Of a stretch of DNA of 62,211 nt, positions 52,088-59,886 are shown in pieces; within the stretch, counting starts at the first letter, position 1; each line of letters opens with the position of its first letter. Position numbers and translations under genes: made by a program. Source of the DNA: UBA877 sp034436335 (GTDB taxonomy: Bacteria; Chloroflexota; Anaerolineae; Anaerolineales; Villigracilaceae); assembly GCA_034436335.1 (NCBI GenBank), contig DAOTVO010000023.1, positions 1 to 62,211 on the forward strand, read 5' to 3'. The notes beneath the pieces were generated by a model that saw only the letters and a program-made list of their open reading frames with translations, ran no database searches and was not told the DNA's origin.

Positions 52088-52146
52088 GTGTCACTGCGAG
52101 GGAGCGCAGCCGCCGAAGATGTCTCCAGAAGTGACGAGGAGATTGC
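52088..52146. repeat. Degenerate dispersed repeat (GTCACTGCGAGG type)
   Basis: The segment starts with TGTCACTGCGAGGGAGCG and ends with GACGAGGAGATTGCC. It resembles the widespread non-coding repeats that start with a GTCATTGCGAGG-like box and end with a GAGATTGC-like box. It fills the gap before the zinc-ribbon gene. Confidence 0.45.
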
Positions 52147-52221
52147 CTGTCCTGGCGTCAGGCCAGGGCTTCTTTCCTGAACTTTGCAACAAAGCATACC
52201 AAAAACATCAGGAGGCCCGCC

Positions 52222-52536
52222 GTGCAAACCTGTTCCAAATGCAACGCTTCTTCCCCGGACACTGCCCTCGCCTGCGTGAATTGCCAGGCGAACCTGCAAG
52301 AATATTCCGTGACTGCCGTGGCTTTGAAGAAGATGCTGGCCAATCCGCGCGTCAAGGCCGTGCGCGTCAGCGTGGCGCACGACGCCTGTCCGCATTGCTA
52401 TGAGTTACTGAACACCTATCCGAAAGATGCCGTCCCGCCGCTGCCCCATCTGGGCTGTTCGCACGAAAACGGCTGCCGCTGCTTCTATGAGCCGGTGCTG
52501 GCCGAAGCGGCGATTGTGGGGAAGGCGGTAAAGTAA
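52222..52536 (+). CDS. Zinc-ribbon protein of unknown function
   Basis: A 104-aa protein with an N-terminal zinc ribbon (TCSKCNASSPDTALACVNC), then a linker and a second Cys/His set: AHDACPHCYELLNTYPKD and LGCSHENGCRCFYEPVL. The start is GTG with AGGAGG at 6 nt. The second motif is well conserved in character and could bind a metal. No known family is recognised with certainty. Confidence 0.7.
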   Translation: MQTCSKCNASSPDTALACVNCQANLQEYSVTAVALKKMLANPRVKAVRVSVAHDACPHCYELLNTYPKDAVPPLPHLGCSHENGCRCFYEPVLAEAAIVGKAVK

Positions 52537-52552
52537 GACTGACGACTCCCGC

Positions 52553-53779
52553 ATGAAACCCCTCCTCCCCCTCCTCCTCCTGACCACCCTCCTGCTCTCC
52601 GCCTGCCTGTCCCCGTCAGGGAGCGCGCCCCAGACCGCGGACGGCGGTACGCAGACCGCAGACGGCGGACTGCCGACTGCAGACTATCAGACTCCCGCCT
52701 CTCCTACCCCTACCCCCACGCTCACGCCCACCCCGACCCCGGCAGCAGTGGCGGATTTTTTTGACGCCGGGACGTTTCCGCCAGAGATGCGGCAGTATGT
52801 GGAGACTTTGCCTTCCCGCAACAACCTTGACCCAAGCGAAGCAGAGCAGAAAAGGTATACCGAGGAGGATCAGAAGTTTCATCAGTTTTATATGAGGGAG
52901 ATGGTAGCGTATTTGCGGAAAAATGGCGTGGATACTTCGGAGTTTAAGGGGTTTAAAGGAGAAGATTGGCTGGATTATCAAAAAAGCATAAAAGTCTATG
53001 AGGCTTTGTGGCGGCTGCTTTATCAAGAGTATCAGGAAACCGGCGAGTATCGGACAGATTGGATGCTGACGCCCTGGCTTTTGCGGGGAGATGGAAATGA
53101 GAATTTGGGAATGTATGATCAGGCAAATTTTGTGTTTTTGCCAACAGATAGGAATGGGAATAGGCAATACAGGTTGTTTAATAGAGAGCAAAGATCGGTT
53201 GAATATTACATGGAAAAATATAACGCTGAAACAAGGCAAGAGTTAATTGAGAAGATGTTGGAACTCTACAGACTGTATGGTTATAATGTTCCCATTTATG
53301 GCATAAACGTAAATGTTCCAAGACACCCTGTATTAGACGAAGCTTACGGCGTTTTGACAGCCATTGTGGATATGCCAGGACGAGAGGGAGTAAAGATTTT
53401 GGTTTTGGGGTTTGTGGATGAGAATGGAAAATGGGTGTATCAGCCGTTTGCAGTGAACTTGAGCCCAGATACCCGCACGCAGGCAGGAGATTTTATGTAT
53501 ACTGGCGGCAATGTTGTTCCTGCGCCGGAGGGGTTTATAGTCAGATTAGCAAGGGAAGGGAGGCTTGATGAAGAAGGATATAACAATGAAAAATTATTTG
53601 CACTTTTAGGTCATGAGATTAGTTTACAACCAAACAATGGCTTTCGGGATGAAAATAATAACACGATAAATTTCTCGCAATTTATGCCTAATGGCATTGA
53701 AGGGGCTGGATACATTGGCGGTGGCGGAGAGGCTGAAAATTCTCCTTTGGTTGAACCGGCTGCGGGTCAGGGAGAGTAG
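52553..53779 (+). CDS. Lipoprotein, complete paralog of the gene at 1-900
   Basis: A 408-aa exported lipoprotein: hydrophobic signal, lipobox LLSAC with Cys18, then a low-complexity linker (QTADGG repeats and a Thr-Pro run, about 28-68). The mature domain starts near residue 70. The linker DNA is GC-rich while the domain from about 52890 on is AT-rich, a sharp change inside one gene. Two blocks are almost identical to the left-edge paralog, with a diverged middle. No enzymatic motif is recognised. Uptake, envelope or surface functions remain open. Confidence 0.8.
   Translation: MKPLLPLLLLTTLLLSACLSPSGSAPQTADGGTQTADGGLPTADYQTPASPTPTPTLTPTPTPAAVADFFDAGTFPPEMRQYVETLPSRNNLDPSEAEQKRYTEEDQKFHQFYMREMVAYLRKNGVDTSEFKGFKGEDWLDYQKSIKVYEALWRLLYQEYQETGEYRTDWMLTPWLLRGDGNENLGMYDQANFVFLPTDRNGNRQYRLFNREQRSVEYYMEKYNAETRQELIEKMLELYRLYGYNVPIYGINVNVPRHPVLDEAYGVLTAIVDMPGREGVKILVLGFVDENGKWVYQPFAVNLSPDTRTQAGDFMYTGGNVVPAPEGFIVRLAREGRLDEEGYNNEKLFALLGHEISLQPNNGFRDENNNTINFSQFMPNGIEGAGYIGGGGEAENSPLVEPAAGQGE
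52631..52693 (+). repeat. Three imperfect 21-bp repeats in the lipoprotein linker
   Basis: Units at 52631, 52652 and 52673 encode QTADGGT, QTADGGL and PTADYQT. The 21-bp period keeps the frame. The last unit is diverged and ends in TATCAGACT, also seen in the repeat tract at 59603. Confidence 0.65.
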
Positions 53780-53997
53780 GAAAAGAAGGTGAATGCGGTT
53801 ATCGCAGATGAGTTCGGAAGGGCCGGTAGCAGCGAAGGACAAAAGCGTAGAGATGCGCATGCGCCGATGGGTCAAGCACAAGAGCCATCTTTCTAGCCCC
53901 GCTCGTCTTGCCCGCATGCTGTAGTTGCTTGTCTGGCTTACATCTGGATGATCCTGTCAGGGCCTCCAGAACTCAAATTCTGACATAGGCGCAGCGC

Positions 53998-55341
53998 TTA
54001 CGGGGCCCTGTCGGTGGACGGCTGTGTTTTCACACAGTTTCGACCAGACTGTTTGGCCTGGTAGAGAGCCTGGTCGGCGCGGCGAATCAGGTCGTCGAGA
54101 GAGTCGGATGGGCGTCCGGTCACGGCCAAGCCGATGCTGAGCGTAATATGCAGGCTTTCTGTCCCAGCCCGAAAGGGATGCTCCGCCACCACCCGGCACA
54201 GCCGCCGGGCAACCTCTTCTGCCTGCGCTTTTCCCCTCCCTGGCATCAGGATGGCGAATTCGTCCCCGCCGTAGCGGCAGAGAAGGTCCACCTTACGCAT
54301 ATTTTGGGCCAACAAGGCGCTGATTCTGGCCAGGATGCTGTCGCCGATGCTGTGTCCATACCAATCGTTGACCTCCTTGAAGAAGTCAATGTCAATCATC
54401 AAAAGCGCGGCCGTAAGTCGGATTTCTCGTTGAAGATGGTTTTGTCGAGTTCATGGTAGGCTTGAAAATGCTGGAGGGCTTTTTTATAGCGGCCAAGTTG
54501 ACGGTAACTCTCTGCCAACGCCCGATGACAATTGGCCTGCAAGGCCTTTTCGCCCAAGGAGACGGCCAGACCTAGCGCCTGTTCGAGGGTCGGCAGCGCC
54601 TCGGCTGGAAGGCCGCGCCGGTTGGCCTGCTCGCCGAGGGCGCGTTTCGCCTCGGCCAGCCGCGCCGGTCGCCGCTCGCCTCGACCGTCTGCTCGATCTC
54701 CCCTAAGCAGGCTTGCGCCCGCTCGAGTTGATCCAACTCGAAGTAGGTCCAGGAGACGGCCAGCCAAGCGCCGTTGACCAGGGTGGGCGTGCCGTTGCGG
54801 CGCGCCAGGTCCAGGCTGCACAGGCCATAGTTCAGCGCCTGCTCGTATTCTTTGCGGTGATAATGGACTTCTGCCAGGCTGCCCAGCAGGAAGCCCTCCA
54901 CCCACCGGTCACCGGTCTGCGTAGCGATTTCCAGCCCCTGGTGGAGGATTTCCAACGCTCGCTCATAATCGCCAAGCGAGAAATGGACCAAGCCAATGTT
55001 GTGGCAAGAGGCCGCTTGACGATTGGTGTGGCCGATTTTTTGCGCCAGTTGCAGGGTGCGATGGTAATTAGATTGGGATAATCGCTGAGAAAATAATACA
55101 GGCGGCCAAACTCATTGAACAACCACATCAGGCCGGTCTCATCGTTTAGCGATTCGTAGAGAGGCTGAGCCTCCAGCAGACAAGAGAGACTCTCGACGTA
55201 CTCGCCGCGCTGATTGTGTGCCCGCGCCAGATTGAACAAACTGGCTGCCAGCCCAGCGGGATAGGCCGCTTCCCCCTGTTCGCCGCTGGCCAGTTGACGC
55301 GCTTGCTGCGCGGCTTCAATCGCCCACCCCCGCGCAGTCCC
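53998..55341 (-). pseudogene. Decayed TPR-GGDEF diguanylate cyclase gene
   Basis: Three reading frames carry consecutive parts of one protein. The 5' part (ASLFNLARAHNQRGEYVESL, FGRLYYFLSDYPN) shifts frame near 55075. A TPR part (HNIGLVHFSLGDYERALEIL, LDQLERAQACLGEIEQTVEA) follows and shifts again near 54660 into AEAKRALGEQA, LPTLEQALGLAVSLGEKALQ and YHELDKTIFNEKSDLR. The GGDEF domain resumes near 54415 with ALLMIDIDFFKEVND and has RYGGDEFAIL. The usual DPLTGLxNRR start is missing, so there is a deletion as well as two frameshifts. The 5' end lacks a start and abuts the stop of the next gene. Sequencing error cannot explain the deletion. Confidence 0.8.
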
Positions 55342-56136
55342 TTATCTTTTCAGGAAAAAGCGCAACGCCTGGGCGGTCGCTGCCGGGGCTTCCAGCATCG
55401 GCAGGTGGGCAGCCTCGGCCAGTTCAACCAGATGGATTTGAGGGGCCAGGGCTTTGGCCTGCCGGGCGCGTTCGAGCGGGACGAGTGCATCTGCCGCGCC
55501 GTGGATGACGACCATCGGGAAGCCAAATTCCGCCAGCCAGGCCGAGGCATCGGGGCGCTCGGCCATCGCCCGCAGCGACTGCGCGACGCCCCAGGGGTCC
55601 TGCCGGGCGATGATCTCCCGCAGACGCGCCTGCAGGCGCGGGTCGGGCGTCAGTTTGGGGGGAAAGGTCTCGGCCAGGAGGCCGGGGCCGTGTGTTTCGA
55701 TTTCGGCGGCGTCGCGGTAACGCGCGGCGCGGCGATCGGGCGGGTCGGCGAAGACGTGCGAGGCGACCAGCGCCAGCCCGGCGAGTCGCTGCGGCCAGGC
55801 GCGGGCGAAGGCCAGGGCAATGTATCCGCCCATCGAGTGGCCGGCCAGGACGGCGCGCTCGAGGCCCAGGGCATCCATCAGGGCGAGGAGGTCGGCAGCC
55901 ATATCGGTCAGCAGGTACGAGGTCCGCGGGGCGGCGCTCTGACCGAAGCCGCGCAGGTCGGGCAAGATCAGGTCGAAGTCGTCTTCCAGCAGCGGCGCAA
56001 GCGCTTCCCAGATGGTGTGGTCGAGGGGATGGCCGTGCAGCAGGATCAGCGGCGCCCCTTCGACAGGCTCAGGGTGCCGCCCCTTCCCGCGGCGTTCGTA
56101 GGCCAGTTCAATCCCGTTGACGTTTGCTTTCAACAT
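55342..56136 (-). CDS. Alpha/beta hydrolase with in-frame repeat insertion
   Basis: A 264-aa hydrolase starting at MLKANVNGIELAYERRGKG; further upstream lies the preceding gene. Motifs: LILLHGHPLDHTIWEAL, the nucleophile elbow AGHSMGGYIAL, Asp in IHGAADALVPLERA and His in AEAAHLPMLE. Near residue 17 the segment RHPEPVEG interrupts the normal KG-APLILLHG junction. This peptide comes from a dispersed palindromic repeat inserted in frame. It overlaps the exonuclease gene by 7 nt. Confidence 0.85.
   Translation of the reverse strand: MLKANVNGIELAYERRGKGRHPEPVEGAPLILLHGHPLDHTIWEALAPLLEDDFDLILPDLRGFGQSAAPRTSYLLTDMAADLLALMDALGLERAVLAGHSMGGYIALAFARAWPQRLAGLALVASHVFADPPDRRAARYRDAAEIETHGPGLLAETFPPKLTPDPRLQARLREIIARQDPWGVAQSLRAMAERPDASAWLAEFGFPMVVIHGAADALVPLERARQAKALAPQIHLVELAEAAHLPMLEAPAATAQALRFFLKR
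56057..56076. repeat. Dispersed repeat inside a coding sequence
   Basis: CCTTCGACAGGCTCAGGGTG is a well-known dispersed bacterial repeat core. On the minus strand it encodes HPEPVEG within the alpha/beta hydrolase. Confidence 0.65.
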
Positions 56137-56669
56137 CGCCAATTCACCTGCACTTTCTGTTTGCTGCCCAGACGGGTGAAGTAGTGGACATAGCCGTTGG
56201 CGCAGCCGAATTCGTAGATGCGGCGGGTGACCTCTACATCCATCTTGCAATATTCGGCCAAGAGGTCGAGTTTGCCTTCGCGCCACCAGGTGACCGCTTG
56301 GAGGCCGTCGGCGGTTTTGGTCTCGCCGAGGGTGGCGCGGGCGACCGAGTCCAGGCTGACGCGGAAACTGAGCGCCCGAAAGAGATCGTCGAGGATATCG
56401 AGGGTGGGCAGAAACTGAAGACGCTCGTTGGGCGCATAGGGACGCAGAACTTCATAGTCGAAGGATTTGATATTGAAGCCAACGACGCGCTCGGCGGATT
56501 TCAACTCGGCCACCAGCGCGGGGACATCTTTCTCCCAGTACACCGTAAAATCGTTCTTGAGAGATGACCAGGTGACGGCGCAGGAGACTTTGAGCGCGGC
56601 GATGTTGTTCCTGCCGCCGACATCTTCAAAAAGATTTTGGGTTTCGAGGTCGAAGACGACGATGTTCAT
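56130..56669 (-). CDS. DEDD-type 3'-5' exonuclease/RNase H-like domain protein
   Basis: A 179-aa RNase H-like protein. The acidic triad is carried by VVFDLETQ, VVGFNIKSFDYEVL and YCKMDVEVTRRI, with LDSVARATLGETK between. It resembles the stand-alone RNase_H_2 or YprB-like nucleases. Metal-dependent DNA or RNA 3' end trimming is likely; the substrate is unknown. GGAG precedes the ATG and the gene overlaps the hydrolase by 7 nt. Confidence 0.83.
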   Translation of the reverse strand: MNIVVFDLETQNLFEDVGGRNNIAALKVSCAVTWSSLKNDFTVYWEKDVPALVAELKSAERVVGFNIKSFDYEVLRPYAPNERLQFLPTLDILDDLFRALSFRVSLDSVARATLGETKTADGLQAVTWWREGKLDLLAEYCKMDVEVTRRIYEFGCANGYVHYFTRLGSKQKVQVNWRC

Positions 56670-56752
56670 AAAGGTCTCCCGTTTCGTACTTCGTATTGCA
56701 GGCTCCGTGCTGCCCTGCCAGTTTGCCTACACGAAACACGCAGAATGAGGAA

Positions 56753-58390
56753 TTATCCCAGCCGGCGCCGCGCCAACGCCAACGCCTGCTCGCGAGTGGA
56801 CACCTCCCCCATCGCCTGCGCCTCGCGGATGGCTTCGAGCAATTCTCCGACCTTCGGCCCCGGTTTCAGATTCAATTCACGCATCACGTCATTCCCGCTC
56901 ACCAGCGGCGGCGGCGCGACGGATTCGGCCGGTTTCTCGTACCAGTTTTCGAGCAGCAAGCGGACGACATCCAGCGCGGCGGCCCAGGTCTCCTGAGGAA
57001 GGGTCTGAGCGTAGGTGGCGCGCAGGTCGGCCAGGGCCAGCAGGCAGAGGCCCACGCCTGCCTCTCCCGCCTCGCGAAAGAAGCGGTACACGGCGCGGCG
57101 CGTTGGCGGCTGGCCGTCTTTGAGCAAGCGATTGGTGTGGAAGAGAATCCGCATGTGCATGCGAATGACCGTTTCGAGCCAGATCACTTCTTCGTTACTC
57201 AACGCCAGCAGACGCGCCCGTGCCGCGGCGATCTCGGCGCCTTGCCGATCGTGATCCCAAAAACGCAATTGCCCTTCTTCGTCCAGGAGTTTCGTCTGCG
57301 GCTTGGCGACATCATGAAAAAGCGCCGCCAGGAAGAGCAGCCCTCGCAAGGTGCGGCCCGAAGAGAACGGTCTATCGAGATAGGCAGCCAACGGTTCGCG
57401 GTAGCGGCCAATGCGCAGCACGAGCAGACCGTTGAGCAGGTCGGCGGCTTTCTCTGGGTTGTACGCCGGTGTCAGAGCGGCGAGAACGGTCTCGAGGGCA
57501 GCCAGGATTGACAGGGTGTGCTCCCAAACATCGTACACATGCGGCGCGGGCTGGGGAACTCCTTTCAGGGCCGAGAGTTCGGGCAGGATGACCGCCAGCG
57601 CGCCGAGCAGGTCGAGCGCGCGGAGGCACGCGGCGGGGGCGAGACCTGCGAGGATGCGGAACAACTCATCGCGTATGCGCTCCGCCGAGACGTCCGCCAG
57701 CCGCGCCACCGATTCTTTCATCGCCTGACGCGTCTCCGGCAGGATGCGGAAGCCGAAATCGGCTGCCAGGCGAATGCCGCGCAGGATGCGCAGCGGGTCA
57801 TCGCGAAAGGCTGTAGGAGAACAGGCACGCAGGAGTTTGTCTTTCAGGTCGCGGGCGCCGCCGAGCGGGTCGAAGACCTGGAGCGTGCGCGGGTCGAGGG
57901 CGATGGCATTGAGGGTGAAATCGCGGCCGAGCAGGTCGGCTTCGAGCGAGTCGCCGCGGAAGGCGGCAAAGTCCATCACGATACTTCGGCCATCCGGCTG
58001 TGCAACCAGAACGCGGCCGGTATCGCGTTGCGGGTCGAGGGGATAGAAATCGGCCTTGAGGGCATTGGCGACTTTTCGGGCAACAGGGATGCCGCCGCCT
58101 GCCAGGGCGAAGTCGAAGTCATGGATGGCGCGGCCCAGCAGCAGGTCCCGCACCGCACCGCCGACCAGGTAGACGGTCTGGTCTGCGGGCAGGGCAGCGA
58201 GGACTTTTTCGAGCAGTGGCGGCAGAGATGGTAGTTCGGTCATGGGGACAAAAACGATTTCGGGCGTTTCTTTGAAGCGAGAGCGCGCGGCACAGCGAGC
58301 CTGTTCAGGGGTGCCGCCTTGAGCGATGATTTTCCCGCGCAGGCGGGCGATCCAGCGACCGCCATAAGCCGCTTCTTCTGCGCTCTCCAT
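56753..58390 (-). CDS. CCA-adding enzyme/poly(A) polymerase family with DUF5678-like N-terminus
   Basis: A 545-aa nucleotidyltransferase. Residues 1-50 (YGGRWIARLRGKIIAQGGTPEQAR...IVFVPM) resemble the DUF5678 domain. The catalytic head has YLVGGAVRDLLLGRAIHDFDFAL with Gly-Gly and the Asp pair, followed by GRDFTLNAIALDP and DPLRILRGIRLAADFGF. An HD domain (AALFHDVAKPQT) and a helical C-terminus follow. It probably completes tRNA CCA ends. AAGGAG at normal spacing supports the ATG that includes the extra domain. CCA versus A-adding specificity cannot be told. Confidence 0.88.
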   Translation of the reverse strand: MESAEEAAYGGRWIARLRGKIIAQGGTPEQARCAARSRFKETPEIVFVPMTELPSLPPLLEKVLAALPADQTVYLVGGAVRDLLLGRAIHDFDFALAGGGIPVARKVANALKADFYPLDPQRDTGRVLVAQPDGRSIVMDFAAFRGDSLEADLLGRDFTLNAIALDPRTLQVFDPLGGARDLKDKLLRACSPTAFRDDPLRILRGIRLAADFGFRILPETRQAMKESVARLADVSAERIRDELFRILAGLAPAACLRALDLLGALAVILPELSALKGVPQPAPHVYDVWEHTLSILAALETVLAALTPAYNPEKAADLLNGLLVLRIGRYREPLAAYLDRPFSSGRTLRGLLFLAALFHDVAKPQTKLLDEEGQLRFWDHDRQGAEIAAARARLLALSNEEVIWLETVIRMHMRILFHTNRLLKDGQPPTRRAVYRFFREAGEAGVGLCLLALADLRATYAQTLPQETWAAALDVVRLLLENWYEKPAESVAPPPLVSGNDVMRELNLKPGPKVGELLEAIREAQAMGEVSTREQALALARRRLG

Positions 58391-58420
58391 CGCGTCTCCT
58401 TTGCGCCTGCCGAAGGCAAC

Positions 58421-58978
58421 TTACTCCGGTTTGCGATATTTGTTCAGGTCCACGGAGGCGATAAAGGGGAGGTGGCGGCAGTGTTCGTCAATGTCAATGC
58501 CGTAGCCAAAAACGTACTTGTCGGGGACATCGAAGCCAACGTAGTCCACCTGGACGGGAACCTCGCGGCGCATTTTTTTGTCGAGCAAGACGCAGACGCG
58601 CAGGCTGGCGGGATTACGCGTGCGCAGCATGTTCAGAACGTGGGCAAGGGTGCGTCCGCTGTCCACGATGTCTTCAACCAGCAGGACGTGGCGGCCTTCG
58701 ATGTTGGTGCGCAGGTCGAGGTGGACGCGTACGTTGCCGCTGGAGGCGTAGTGGCCGACGCCGTAGGAGGAGAGCGACATGCAGTCCACTTCGGGGTCAA
58801 TGGTCATGTGGCGCAGCAGGTCGGCGGTGAAAGTGATGGCGCCGCGCAGCAGGCAGACGACCAGGAGGTCTTTGCCTTCGTAGTCCTTGCTGAGTTGGGC
58901 GCCAAGTGCGGTGACGCGCGCTTCGATTTGCTCCGTGGTGACCAGAATCTCATCGAGAAATTCGTGATAGTCTTGCAT
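58421..58978 (-). CDS. hpt: Hypoxanthine phosphoribosyltransferase (copy 1)
   Basis: A 185-aa purine salvage enzyme. The PRPP-binding loop is VLLVEDIVDSGRTL and the flexible loop begins SLSSYGVG; FVPDKYVFGYG-like DVPDKYVFGYGIDIDE is the purine-binding end. The ATG chosen (MQDYHEFLDEIL) matches the adjacent paralog. It lies 13 nt after the second copy and is a tandem duplicate of it. The residues around the PRPP site are intact in both. Confidence 0.92.
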   Translation of the reverse strand: MQDYHEFLDEILVTTEQIEARVTALGAQLSKDYEGKDLLVVCLLRGAITFTADLLRHMTIDPEVDCMSLSSYGVGHYASSGNVRVHLDLRTNIEGRHVLLVEDIVDSGRTLAHVLNMLRTRNPASLRVCVLLDKKMRREVPVQVDYVGFDVPDKYVFGYGIDIDEHCRHLPFIASVDLNKYRKPE

Positions 58979-58991
58979 AAACCACTCCGTT

Positions 58992-59549
58992 CTATTCGCT
59001 CGGACGGTACTTGGCCGTGTCCACGACGGCAACGAAGGGCAGGTTGCGGTAGTACTCGTCCAGGTCGAGGCCGTAACCGAAGACAAATTTGTTGGCAATC
59101 TCGAAGCCGCGGTAATGGATGGGGACGGGCGTTTCGCGGCGTTCGGGCTTGTCGAGCAGCGTACAGACCTTGAGGCTGCGCGGCTGGCGGGTCTGGAGAA
59201 ATTCCAGCACGTAGGCGATCGTGTTGCCGCTATCCACGATGTCTTCGACCAGCAGCACATCCTTGCCGTGGATGTCGGTTTTCAGGTCGAGGGTCAGGCG
59301 CACGCTGCCGCCCGACTGCCGCGCCCCAGAGCCGTAGGAGGAGACAGCCATGAAGTCTATCTGGTGCGGGATGGTGATGTGGCGCATCAGGTCCACCATG
59401 AAGACCAACCCGCCGCGCAGGATGCAGATGAGCAAGAGGTCGGCGTTCTGGTAGTCACGGCTGATTTCCACTCCCAGTTCGGCCACACGGCGTTGTAACG
59501 TGGCTTCGTCAATCAAGATTTCGGAAAGGAATTCGTGATAGGGTTGCAT
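58992..59549 (-). CDS. hpt: Hypoxanthine phosphoribosyltransferase (copy 2)
   Basis: A 185-aa paralog with VLLVEDIVDSGNTI, AVSSYGSGARQ and FEIANKFVFGYGLDLDEYY. The start MQPYHEFLSEIL parallels copy 1. Different loop residues (QSGGSVR against ASSGNVR) may change base preference between hypoxanthine, guanine and xanthine. It is transcribed first, from a region made of short tandem repeats. Confidence 0.92.
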   Translation of the reverse strand: MQPYHEFLSEILIDEATLQRRVAELGVEISRDYQNADLLLICILRGGLVFMVDLMRHITIPHQIDFMAVSSYGSGARQSGGSVRLTLDLKTDIHGKDVLLVEDIVDSGNTIAYVLEFLQTRQPRSLKVCTLLDKPERRETPVPIHYRGFEIANKFVFGYGLDLDEYYRNLPFVAVVDTAKYRPSE

Positions 59550-59554
59550 AGTAG

Positions 59555-59586
59555 TGATTGGGTGATTGGGTGATAGGGTGATTGGT
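59555..59586. repeat. Four 8-bp tandem repeats upstream of hpt
   Basis: TGATTGGG, TGATTGGG, TGATAGGG and TGATTGGT follow one another. They start 6 nt from the hpt ATG and would lie in its promoter or leader. Confidence 0.75.
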
Positions 59587-59602
59587 GGTTGCGTATGATT
59601 CT

Positions 59603-59650
59603 ATCGGATTATCAGACTATCGGATTGTCAGACTACCGGACTATAAGACT
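59603..59650. repeat. Three 16-bp tandem repeats
   Basis: ATCGGATTATCAGACT, ATCGGATTGTCAGACT and ACCGGACTATAAGACT lie head to tail between the 8-bp and 21-bp tracts. Confidence 0.75.
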
Positions 59651-59662
59651 GGCGGAATACAA

Positions 59663-59886
59663 TTAGCGCGGGACTTTGCCCCGCTAGCGCGGGACTTTGC
59701 CCCGCTAGCGCGGGACTTTGCCCCGCTAGCGCGGGACTTTGCCCCGCTAGCGCGGGACTTTGCCCCGCTAGCGCGGGACTTTGCCCCGCTAGGGCGGGAC
59801 TTTGCCCCGCTAGGGCGGGACTTTGCCTCGCTAGCGCGGGACTTTGCCCCGCTAGCGCGGGACTTTGCCCCGCTAGCGCGGGACTT
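59663..59886. repeat. Minisatellite of 21-bp units overlapping the tdk stop
   Basis: Ten full units and a partial one share the core TAGCGCGGGACTTTGCCCCG. The array starts with TTAG and ends at the tdk stop codon, whose final codons (HEVPR then TAG) are encoded by the same unit on the minus strand. Units 7 and 8 have GGGCGGG and unit 8 has a T in TTTGCCTCG. Each unit can form a small hairpin. Units have no spacers, so this is not a CRISPR array. Confidence 0.9.

Noticed and set aside
56137..56286. N-terminal extension of the alpha/beta hydrolase
   Set aside because: It is read antisense-like through the exonuclease gene's 3' end and lacks similarity; the ATG at 56136 starts at the first hydrolase strand.
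59663..59886. Possible CRISPR array
   Set aside because: The 21-bp units are directly adjacent with no spacers, and no cas genes are present.
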